Below are positions 24,268-36,500 of a stretch of 64,000 nt of DNA, piece after piece. The translations under genes and the position numbers were made by a program. This DNA comes from Maylandia zebra (Eukaryota > Chordata > Actinopteri > Cichliformes > Cichlidae). Position 1 is the first letter of the stretch; each line of letters begins with the position of its first letter. The notes under the pieces were generated by a model that was not told the origin of the DNA, did not search any database, and worked only from the letters and a program-made list of their open reading frames with translations. The DNA lies in assembly GCF_041146795.1 (NCBI RefSeq), contig NC_135179.1, positions 14,952,047 to 15,016,046 of the forward strand, in the 5' to 3' direction.

Positions 24268-24518
24268 TCATGCTTCTAGTTTCTCTTTCTCCTCCTTCTT
24301 TTTCTTGCTCTTCTTCAAGAATGAAGGTGTGCGGAACTTCTTTTTCTTTTTCTTGGGAGACTTGGTTTGGCTCTCCGGGGTCTGAGGCTCCCCCGTCTTT
24401 TCCTTCGTTGTTATGGAGATTTCCACCGTTTCTGAAGTGCTCACGCTCAGCTTGGATACCTCGATGCTCAGATCCTCCTCCATCTCTGCCAAGTGGTCTT
24501 TCCCATTGGGTATTGTGT
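24268..24518 (-). CDS. add3: add3 terminal coding exon 14 (residues 612-694)
   Basis: The acceptor is [28 protein letters not shown] leads through a Ser/Thr/Glu-rich stretch to the MARCKS-related basic tail (six Lys, [14 protein letters not shown]) and ends EKLEA before TGA (plus TCA 24268-24270). Confidence 0.95.
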
Positions 24519-27500
24519 CTGTCATGAGATGAAGCCAACGGAGAGGGATGCGAATAAAAACACGTTAAATTATCCATTTCATTTGAGGCATTTCTTGTCC
24601 TTTTTCACTAACTGAAACACCCATTCACTTGCTAATTACCTTGTTTAGCTGGCGTCATTATGGGAGAGAGGGAGAGGGAGATAGTCGAGCCATCAAATGT
24701 GGTCATCTCATCTGCATCAGTGGCATCATCATCTTCTGTAAAAGGATTGAAGCTCATAGGGGTCAGTCATCTAACAAAGCAGGTATGAGTCAGCTTAGGC
24801 TATTATATGAACAAATAAAATCCCAAGCTGATGTCGGCACTCTACAAACAGCTAACAGGGTTACACAATTCATTCAGAGGGAGAACGGGAATGTTGGAAC
24901 AAATGTCCCAGGAATCAATCAGTAGAAATTTTCCCCGGCAGCACACATTTTGCAATCTTACAGCAAAGAAGGTATGGATGTATAACTGACAACAGCACTG
25001 CACTCTTCAGACTTCCCTTTATGCATCCAGAGCCAAGATCAAAAGCACATCTACACTAATATCTTTTACTTTAGCAACATCTCGATGTCCACAACATTCC
25101 CACGTTTTAGGAAACCAAAAAGAGAGACTTTTGGAAATGCTGCCGACCCAGTTTTAGTTTGAAAACTTGAAATATCTAATACCAGGCTTTATTGTACTGT
25201 GTGGATGTTGAGGCTGTGGAATCAATGAGGCAGAAAACCACACTGACTTCTTGATCAGACCGTATCAGTTATAAAAGTAAGCTATTATACCTGTTATGAC
25301 TTTATCTTTTCTGTTTGGGCTCTCCTTCCTCATCACCACAGCTGTTTCTAGTGATGGATAACGCCCTGGGGACCGCTCAAATATCTTGCAATATTTGTTT
25401 TGTTTTCTACCACCATGACTGGTTATACTGGTTTTACCTTCAACGACAATTACGCCATATTACTAGCCCAGATAATATTTGTATCCTTCCTCTGTAGTAT
25501 TTTTAAAAGCAACTAGCTCTACCCCTCTTTCCACATACAAAGGTATGAACAGTGCACCTGATTGGTCATCATTTTCAACTGTGTTAGGTATTAGCAGGGA
25601 CGCCACTAATATCTACCATGAAAAGTGTTTGTAAAATCTTATGGTAGCACAAGCTTAAAGGTTAGGAGATGTCCTTTTTCTGTCTGGTCAATGTTGAGAT
25701 TGACCAGATAGCATTTCAGCATTCCCATAATTATTTAGGCACTGACAAAACCTTTGTAATTTTGTTTCCGTATACTACCCGAGTGGATTTTAACTCAAAC
25801 ATTCAGTATGTGATTTAATTGCAGACTTTGATCTTTAAGGCAAGGGGTTTAACTAAAGTATTGCATTAACTGTTTGAAAATTGCCATCATTTTTATACAC
25901 AACACAAACATAATTGGACAAACCAATGATGAAACTCGTGTGCAGTCAATGACTGCCCGAAGTCTAGATCTCGTGGACATCACTAAATCCTGTGTTTTCT
26001 CCCTTGAGATGCTCTGCCAGGGCCTCACTGCAACCACGTTCAGTTGCTCCTTGTTTGTGGGTCTTTCTGCATTCAGCTTGGTCTTCAGTAACTGAAAAGC
26101 ACGCCCTATTTAGTTTATATCAGCTGGCTGACTCGGCCATTGAAGAACATCTCATTTCTTTACCTTTATAAACTCTCGGGTTGCTTTTGCAGTATGCTAT
26201 GGGTCGTTATCCATTTGCACTGTGAAGCACGCTTCGATTAGTTTTACAGCATTTGGCTGAATCTAAGCAGAGAGTTCAGCCCTGTACACTTCAGAAGTCA
26301 TCCTACCGCTTCTATCAGCAGTTACATCATCATTAAACACTAGTGGCCCAGTTCCACTGGCAACCATACATGTTTATGCCATAGCATTGCTTAACCATGT
26401 ATACCAAATACTTACATCCCCAACTCTACCAAAAACCTCACTACACTCATGCTGCCAGCATGCAAAATGCAAACTAAAAGTATTGAACACAAGCACATTT
26501 TAACAACTTTATTCCATAGGTTTCTTAGCTCACATGTTCCAATAGTAAAGCATTTCTGTGATGGAGAATAACAAAGGAGTTACTTTGATGCACAGATGTT
26601 TCCTTCCTATACACAGATTTCCCTTTGTTTACAGTCACAATGAGACAAAAGGAGTTTGACACGGCGAGTGTCTCTACAGCTCATCTCTCACCAGTAGGAA
26701 GTAGTAGGAAACTTTCCTCCTGTACAAACTTTCCTCCACCCAGGACAAGCTGGCGCTAATTAACTGCCTTGAGCGTAACCTAATGGCACAATTCTTGTGT
26801 GGCAACAATAACCACAGCAAACTCAGTAAAGCGTCTGACTAATGTATAAAGGATAGGGAACAGTACCTTCTTGGCCTTGCTGCTTTCTTTCTACCATGCT
26901 CTTGTATTCTTCCAGCGCCTTCTCTGTGAGATCATTGAAAGGATTGGGAGGAAGAGAGCGGGTCTGTTCTTCATCCTCAATGATGAAAGCCTAAAGACAC
27001 GGGAAAACATAAGATGCCGTTGCAGTCAGCTGATGCACAATATTATTTCCAAAAGGTTGAAACAGTTTGTTGAATGTCAAATGTTGAAAGTAAAAACTTT
27101 TGTTTGTTTTATTTATTTATTTTAATATATTGGGGCTTTATAAATGTAATAATGGTAACTCCTTTTCTTAAAAGCAAAAATGGGTCAGGGGAATGTTTAC
27201 CACAGTGTTGCATCACCTCTTCTTTTAAAACCGTCTGTAAACATTTGAGCTCTGACATAAATTGTTGTACAGTTATCAAAGCACAACACCTCCCCCCACC
27301 CCCCTTCTTACATGGTGAAGGATTTCAGCTGCTCCAATATAGAAGGACTTCTTTTTTCTACTTTGTTTTTTCGTTAAGTGACAAATGTTCAACTGGTAAC
27401 CGACTGAACTGCAGACATGGCTGTTTAGCACCCAGACCCTTTCATGATGGAGCCACGCTGATATCACACGCACAGAAATCTCTTGCTTAAATAAGGAAAG

Positions 27501-30500
27501 GCGTCCCTTATGAAACAAAAAAAACAAATGCAGCATCTGGATAGCAGTACATGTTGCTCTAAAACCCAAATATCATTCATTATTAATGGTGCCTTCACAT
27601 GAGCAAGTTGCACCAACTCCATTCAGCTTCCATTTCTGAATGCAACGGAGTGGTTTTCTGATGTGCTCCTAAGCCCGTGCACTCGTTTCCACTACACAAC
27701 TACTGCCTGAGGATGTAAAGATCAAGATGATTTATTACTGGCTTTCAGCACTGCTGCTAGCATGCAGAGATTTCTGTGGATTTCCTGAATCTTTTAATCC
27801 TATCGCGTACCATAGATGGTAAAATCTTCAAATTCTTTGCATGCTTATAGCTAGAAACTTTCTTTGCATTATATTTTATTTACTTACAAAATAAAATAAC
27901 AAATAATCACAGTCTTTTTGTGAAGGTGTTCCAATTAGGATTTATGGAAGGATCATGACTGTTGCTACATGTGTTTAATTGGCACAATCTACATAATTAA
28001 AAATCTAGTTCCTCTTTATATTTGCATTTTTGGTTGCTTTCATAAGGAAATAAATGTAAACACTGCGTTAACCTCCGCAATCAAAATCTACAAGAATGTG
28101 TGACCTTTTTCAAATTTCAATAAACACGACAGACAGAATATTTTAGTGTGCTATGCTTTTACTTCTGTGTGTTCGGGCTTTTTGGCTACATATTTTTTTT
28201 GTAATCTTGACATTTATCAGCCTCCAAAGCTGAAAGATCTGTAGATCAATGGACTCAAATTCCTCAAACCATTCCTGAACAACTCTTGTTTTAGTCGTGT
28301 CACATGATCCTGATGAACAATGCTGCTGTGTGTGTTGCAGTCTGAAACACTGTTTAAACTAAGTAAGACCAGGGGAACTACACCTGATACTAATTTGTGG
28401 AGAGATGACTGATTCAAAATTCCTGGATCACCAACTCGTAACTGAACGGTTTAAGAAACATAGGTGTGTAAACAACAAGCTATAATCTAATGTTAGACCT
28501 TGTATATGGACTTCACTCCAAGGCCACAAATTTGTGTTTAGTTAATTATCTTTGTTTTAACAATGATTGTTAGCAATAAATCCCGTCCGTTGGAAAGACA
28601 CATTTGTAAGAAAAATGTCTTCATGAGTTGAGCAGCAATTTAGTATGTGGGTTGAGTTGTGCGTTATTTTCAGACGTGCTTAGGCAAATGCAAAACACAC
28701 TAAAATACCATAACACACACTGCATCATGAAATCCGGCTGCTAATGTTGCAATTTTTTTTTTTTTTTTTACAAATGATACATAAACTTACTGGTCCTGGT
28801 ATGGTGTCCACAACAATGCCTGCCAGTAACTGAGATTTAGGTCCCGGGGTCATCTGGTCACCTCTGTGTTGCTCTTTTATCTGAACAAACATATTCAACA
28901 AAGGAATCTCAGCTTTAGGATTTTGGTTATTAGATGCTATGACTGACATTCAAATGACAGTGTAGCTGTTCCAATCTTTGTGCATTTCTACCGCCCAGGT
29001 TTGTAACATCTGGGACCAATCTTGTGGAAAATGTGATCATTTTTCAACTGACCCGGTTCCTCTTATCCAAAACCTCAGTGGGGTCAGTGTTGAGTGGGAC
29101 AAACTGGTTAGGGTCTTCAATCTTTATTGGGGTGCCAACGCTGTAGCCTGGCTGCGAGGACTTCATCCACTGAGAGAATTTAAATGAAGCAAACACACAC
29201 ATAGATTAATAGCAAGAATTCAGAATATAAAAAAGTGCATTTAAAAAACTTGCCACAAGAGGGCAGGCTAACACAGATAAAAATGGGCACCTCAAAAGAC
29301 GAGCTTGCTCAGGACACCAAAGCCGATAGGATCAAATCGTTTCATTTCCTCTTACACTTTGACAATAAAATCAACACACCATGGTTTTTGTCCTCGGGCT
29401 CACGTCCCCGCTGGGTGACTGTTCAGGAACATTGACCTTCAAGTAGCTGTTGGGTGAATTAAGCCACCGGGTCCTTTCTCTCTGTTGTTTCTGCGCCATA
29501 AACTTGAAGGGGCTCCGCAGGCCAAGCTCACAGTCTTCTGGCGGCATAGCCGACACTGTGGCGGGGATTTCGACGTCGTTCTTAGACCGGGGTTTTTCAC
29601 GGACAATGGGGTTCCGGTAAGAATGGCCCGTTCTGTATCCCTAGCACGTTACACAAGGAGAAAATATTATTGCGGCACACGCACCGAGAGTTTCCCTTTG
29701 CCAGAAGTTAGTCTTTGAAATATTTTGCACTATTCTTCTCTGCTCATGGGATAAATAAGAAATATTAACCCAAAACTCCAAACCCCCCACAATTCAAATG
29801 ATTCACAGGCCACCCAGAATCCACTTACACAATACTTTTAAATATTTAAACGCAATATATACAAACAGCATTTTTGCAGACGCCTCCAGTTTGAAAGGGA
29901 GAAGACACAACTTTGGTTTGAAGGAGTGTGTTGTTAACAATACATCAAAGATGGAGAGAGACAACTAGAAAACTAGTGATGGGTCCTTGCAGTATGTAGA
30001 AAAGTGTGGTCTGAAGAAAAGCAGTGTAACGCTACATTAAAAACAATCAAAACTGGCATTTCTGCACAGGCAATTTGACAAGTTTGCCACAAAAAATAAA
30101 TAAAAAAGAAAAATCCCCTCTGCATTGAGCTTTGATCGTCGCAGTGCCAGCAAGCCATTTTTCACAGAGCCGTTCAGTGGAAACTAAAGCTCAGTTTCAA
30201 AATGCTTTAAGTGTGACTGAAACACAGTAAACAAATACAATTCAGGGCGTATCAGTCGTAGCATTCATCATCATAAATTTCTGCACAAACTGTACAAAGG
30301 AGTGCAAGAGCTACAGTAACTATTGCCAACATGTGTGACAGAATCTAATATAATGAAAAGGTGAACGGACAGATAGGAGGATATTTTTAATTAAGCAGGT
30401 ACTTTAAAAGGCCAACTCCTCATCCACACCCCTAATCTGTTTCACCTTTCCATCTCATTGCTTGGTTTAGAGAAGTCTTTCCTTTGAGCATTTTTCTTTT

Positions 30501-33500
30501 TAAATCGTTTTTAAAACCATGCAATGCAATTTCTAAATCACCTTCTGTCAGATACCATTCCTTCATCATTAGCTGTGACCTTTAGCGCAGCTCAGCTTTT
30601 TTGTTGTCTTTGTTTGGGAATCATCTCTGACACGGCAACAATCAAACTCCACCCTCTGTCAGGGAAGGTCAGGCGTCCAGTTGCAACGACTGCGCTGGCA
30701 TTTTCGCCCTGTGGTATACTCAACAGTCTGGAAGAAAATGCCAAATCCTATTTCCAAATTGAGTACACGGGAGTTATTGCACTAAGTGGCTGTGTGGTCC
30801 GTGTGGCTGTAACTGCCCGCAGCACGGCTCACCATCTGGAAGCTATGTTTGAGAGGGTGGGCGATCTCTGATCACACAGAGCTAACACAGCTGCAGTCTG
30901 TTCCAGCCGGAGCTGTTAGCAGGAAGGCGACTCGAGCAGACAGTCTGACATCTTCTGTGTCCACAAAACATGTCAGGGCCTGGGCATTATCAGCGAGGCT
31001 TAAAAAATAAAAATAAAAATCAGGGTGTATGCTTTTACAAAGCCCAGCAGAAGGAGTTCTGTTCTCACAGCTAGAACAACAGTATCCTGAATATTAGGAA
31101 ATGAAATCTGCAAATATCATAAAACAATATGAGCCAATTACAAAAAAATCAATTTAAGATTAGATAAACAAAAAAACACATGAAGTTTCATTGTGTCCTC
31201 TAGTCAGCAACTTCCCGAGGAAGCATGTGAGACAGGAAACTCAAAGCATTGTGGGTAAAAGGCACAGGTCAGGGTTCACTCACCAGGTTGTCTAGCATCC
31301 TCATAAGAGACTCGAACTCTGCCTCGCCTATTTTCCACTTGACCTCGTTGTCTATGACGACACCGGCAGCGGCCACTCCCTGGGTCAGGGGCTTAAACTT
31401 ATCCCTGTCCAGGAGAACGAGGTTGTCCGCGCCGCCTGAACATCTCATAGCGTTCACCTAAACAAAGCCATTTGTACCATCGAAGATTGTGTTAATACAA
31501 TTTTCACTTGGCATTTGGTGCAGTTACTGAGGATTTCACTCATAAAAATTGGAGATTAATTCTAAAACTTTCTTTTCTGAGACACATCATTTTAATTTCA
31601 AAACAATCCATCATAGAATTATATAATTAAACAATTGCAAGTGAGGTGAACTCTGAACACGTCAAAAACGACGGAAAAACCAACACAGTCGAGAAAACAA
31701 AAAAATCGCTGCAAAAGGATCTCTTGCACAAAGCAACAGGAGTGTTTCAGGAACACTGCAGGGTTCCACCTGTCTGTAAACAGAGATCACTGACACATAT
31801 TTGAATCAGCTTTACTCAAGCAAGCAGCACGCTTGATATTAGCTTTGCCTCCATTTCAGGCACTGCTCTGTTTTATGTGTCTGACTCATTTGTAGACAGA
31901 GGGGAAAAACATTTCAACAAATAAAAGCTGGAAAATAATATCAGTGACTCACACGCATAAAACTGACTTATGAAGTGTGAAGAAAGGCCACATCGAAGTT
32001 AACCAATTGCTTTGACCAGAATGGCGCAATTACACTCCATTACCAAGGGCAGGTAGGATCAAGAATAATGATTTTTATACCTGGATCTCACAGGCGAGCT
32101 GTGAGTGGTACATATAGTGGAAAGCTTCTTCTACTGTTTCTCCCAAAGCCAGAAGCCCGTGATTCCTCAGGATCATCAGCTGAAAAACACAAACTGCCAC
32201 ATTAGTACATCCTGAATGTGCATTAATGAAAAATATATGGCTATGATTAAAAGTTTAATTAGACATTTCTTTTAAGAACGCATTTATTAGACCAGAAGCT
32301 CAATGACATTCTCACATTTGTCTGTTCCATACAAGGCTACAGCTAAAATAAAATAACGACTGCAGTACAGTAGCCTCGTTCTGTCCAACAGTAACAAATC
32401 TGCCTATTAAAGCTTCTTTTTGCACTTTTAGAGTTTACGTTCATGCACATTATGGATCTTTTGTTACTAATATATGAGATATCTGCAGTATTAATATGTT
32501 GTGACTGCTGCTTAGCTGGTCGACCCAAGTCAAATATTGCTCTCAGCATTACATTTCACACTAATATTGTGGCAATCCAGGGATGCCATCTGGTACAGAC
32601 AAGGATATTAAAGCATTTCTAACTTTCTCTCTTTGTAGTCATTGTTCAGCACATTAAGAAGCTGGTGGTGACGATTCAGTTTGTGTTGTTTTTGAGTAAT
32701 GATTTAACATTTGGTGATATATTTATAAAACTGCCTAACTCTAGATGGTGGGTGAAAAAATGGCAGTGATATGCAGCATTCTTCAGCTATCAGAGATCCA
32801 AAATAAAGAAATAAATAAAAATGAGTCACAGAGCTGTAGTTTTCAGCATAGTCTAAATATATGGGACTACCACTGGGGGTGAAAAAAAGAATAAATAAGC
32901 AGGCTTCAAGGAAAAACACTTTGGTAGACCAGACTATTTCTGGGCTGGGAGCCCTAGAACAATCTTAGATCGGCTGGTTTAAGCAGCCTCTACCTCTTTA
33001 AATTTGCTCATCTGCTTGCAATGATTGCGTGGCAGACATGAGAGCGGTATAGTCTCATCTAACTTTACTTTAAATGTCAGAGTAGTCCCTAAATAGGTGG
33101 TTCTAATATTTATTAATTTTTATTATTTTATTTATTTATTATTAAAATGGGTAAACACGCTAAACAAACTGCTTAAGACTATTTGTTGTACCTACACTCC
33201 ATATCTAAACAAACTAAATATTCTAGTGTACTCAGCTATTTACAGTTACCAACCAGTGGTACAAATACCCCCAGCACATGTGCATACAGTACAACATAAT
33301 AAGCCCACTCTGTCCCACGTGAACGTGAGCTTGCCACTAATGGAGTGCCTTGCTTTGACAGTACCTTGGCAGTCGGGCCCAAAGCTTTCTGAAACTCCAC
33401 CTTTGTCTCTTTATCATCCAGGCTGCCATGGTAACCAAAGCACCTCACGTCTCCCAGAAGCAAAGCCTCTTGGGAAATGGGCAAGATTCCACATTTCATC

Positions 33501-36500
33501 GAGGACACCTGTTAGCATGGGATAAAAACAACTAAGCGTGTGACACACCAGCATAAACAGAGGAGCCTTTTTCGCTGTCGGGCACAAATAAAATGGTGCA
33601 CACATCATGTGCTGTGCATTTTATAGCAAAGCTTCAAAGAAAATGGTTAAAAAAAAAAAAGGAAAAAAAAGAAAAAAGAGAGAGAGAACAGAAACTGCAT
33701 TACAGACTGCCAGCATCTAAAATAACTAGACATGCAGGGGGCTGCCTTTAACTCAGCCTTCTTCGTGTGATACCAAAGTAGTATTTAGCAGCAGCTTTGA
33801 TTAAAATGAAGCTCATTTAATATTTGCCCCAAGCGTACTTACAGCGGCTGTAACTGCGGTGTGTGCATGGATGATGCATCTCACATCAGGGCGCATTGAA
33901 TAAATGGCAGAATGGGGAGCAAATCCAAACTGGTCGATGCCCAGATCAGTAGAACCCTGGTCTACAACCTCACCAATTATGTTGACCTTCACCTAAATAT
34001 TGGAGAAAACAAACAAACAACAAGCAGAGATTTGTGAGAAATGGGAGCTGGCTGTTTAGTATTGTCAGCAGTAGTTGTAGACGTAGTACTTTAAAAGAAT
34101 ACCCAACTCTGGTTTGCTTTTTTTTATAACACTATAAACCTTAAGGTAATAATTGCCTGCAGCGTGACTGAACCATTAAAGGTACCCTGTGGAGTTTGTG
34201 TCTAAACAAGGTCATGTTTACAATTGTTAATTACAAGTACACATTATGTGCATGCTTAAGGTCTAGCAGAATGTTTTCTTCTCCTTAGAAGTGCATTTCT
34301 TTTAATAGTTTAGAATATGCAGTGTTGTTTTTCTTTCCTTTATTTTTGCGGGGGCAATATGACTACTTCTGTAACCTGTCGAGCAGTGAAACAGTGTGAG
34401 GTGGATGACAGCAAACAGCACAGAACCACACTTGTGTGTCGGATACTTTTCATATCCTTTCTTTGATATGCCATTGTCTCAAAATCAAACAGTTAATTAA
34501 ATTAACAAATTTCCCCAAGACTACGACTGGTTTCGGATTCATTTTTAATGAACTTGACTTCATTTAACACTGGTTTACTTTAAGTAAATCAAATAAAAAT
34601 CCTATTAGGATCTGAGCTCTTGACGATTTTTCATTTTTAGAATGACAACTGCAAAAACCAAAAGCTAACATTAAGGAAAAACGTATGCTTTTAGAGTGCG
34701 TCAGCTGTCAGGAAGTGTAAGACCACTGCATGAAAGAGAACGAGCCAACTGGCAATAATGTAAATTTACAGCTGACTGACCCTTCCGGTCATAACAGAAC
34801 ACAAACACAGATTTTATGCTGTTGTTAACTGTGTGATTTCTGATGTTTAAAGCGTCTGTGTATCTGCTTAAAATCATTTTGTAAAACTTTACGGCTGGTC
34901 ACATTATTGGGGTGGTACCTGTTCACCTGTCAGCTGCAGGAGGAGTGTGTGAATGCCCTTTCTTGTGACTGCAGAATGATTTTGTGTACCGTATTTCCCG
35001 GACTACAAAGCGCACCTGAATATTAGCCGCACAAGCTAAAATCAGGGGAAAATCCTGTTTTGTACATACATTAGCCGCACCTGACTAAAAGCCGCAGGTG
35101 TTTCAATGTTGACTTATCATATGTAAGAGAATATGCACAAAGGGAATTGTCAGGAAAGAGATGGCTGTTTGGAGACACACCCCTTTTATTAATATTTTGA
35201 AAAACAAGTTATGGGTACATATTTGCACATGTAGTACATAACAGTAACCTACAGCACACCAGAAAAATAGATTCAGACTACCTTTTAGGCTCAGGTGCAG
35301 TGACACGGCTTTAACAAGAAGAAAAGTCAGTCATTCACCATCTTTCTCTTCTTCCTGCGCTCTAAAACCACCAAAGTCCTCTTCTCCAATGTCGGAAACG
35401 AACAGGCTCAGGATGGCTTCGTCATCCACTCTCCGCTTCTCTCCTTCGTTGTCACTTTCAAAACCAAAGAAATCCTCGTTGTCAGTGTCAGAGTCGAACA
35501 CCCTCAGAAGGGCCGTGGCGGTGTCCTCCTCTCCATCATGCAGCAGTCCAGCCCTTCAAAATCCGTTGGTGATCGTGGATGTTTTCGCACTTTTCCACGC
35601 TGTCAGAATCCACCGGTGGAGTTGGGCATAACTTGCTTTTCGCAAGTTTATCGCCGCTCGTCATCCACGCCTCCCGCTGAACGCGTAGCGCTACTTTGAA
35701 GTTTGTTTTTCGCGCTACTTCGTACGGCACTACGTTTCCTGGCGGACGGACATGTGACTAACATACCACTCTTGAACCCCGATCCTTCCGCCAGGCAACG
35801 TAGTGCCGTACAACAGCGGAACAAACAAAACAAATCGTCTTACGATATCACAAAAATCATGGAAAATCCATAGAAAAGCCGCACCTGACTAAAAGCCGCA
35901 GGGTTCAAAGCTTGTGCAAAAAGTAGCGGCTTATAGCCCGACAATTACGGTACTTTACATTCAGTCCAATCATTATTAATTCACATCTGTTGCCAGGTAC
36001 ATGTCGTAAATAGAGATGTACGTATTGACCAGTGAAAAGCCGGTCAGCCTACCATATGTTCAATTACAAACTGGTCCGTTTCATGCATATACAACATGCA
36101 GCACACTCACAGCCACACACTAAAATGATGTTAGTGTGGAAACACATCACTGTGAGTGAAGACACAAGGTTCACCAAAATAAACCACGGTTGGTCTTAAT
36201 GAGGCACTTAAATCATTTTCACCCAGCTGTACATGGACATTTTAAAGAAGCTAACAAAGGCCAAGTGGCTAAAGCTAAAGCTAATCAGATCTCAGCCTGG
36301 CGTGAGCAACAGATCAAAGCATTCGTGAGGAAAATGGAGATAAGTGAACAAAAGAAAATAGTCAATATCCTGCTAATTCAGTACAGTTTTACTGCAGTTG
36401 CCTCAAGACGTTTTATATTTTAAGGTAGAGATCCTACAATAAAATACTGGAATACTAGAAACGATTTAAGTACCGGATGTTTGTTTTGTTATATGAAGCT

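Noticed and set aside
24260..24577. Alternative frames over the add3 last exon, up to 105 codons on either strand
   Set aside because: Only the frame ending [14 protein letters not shown] and EKLEA agrees with adducin and with the splice phase.
33097..33525. 142-codon plus-strand open frame
   Set aside because: Its 3' half is antisense to add3 exon 6, whose minus-strand frame is clearly the real one.
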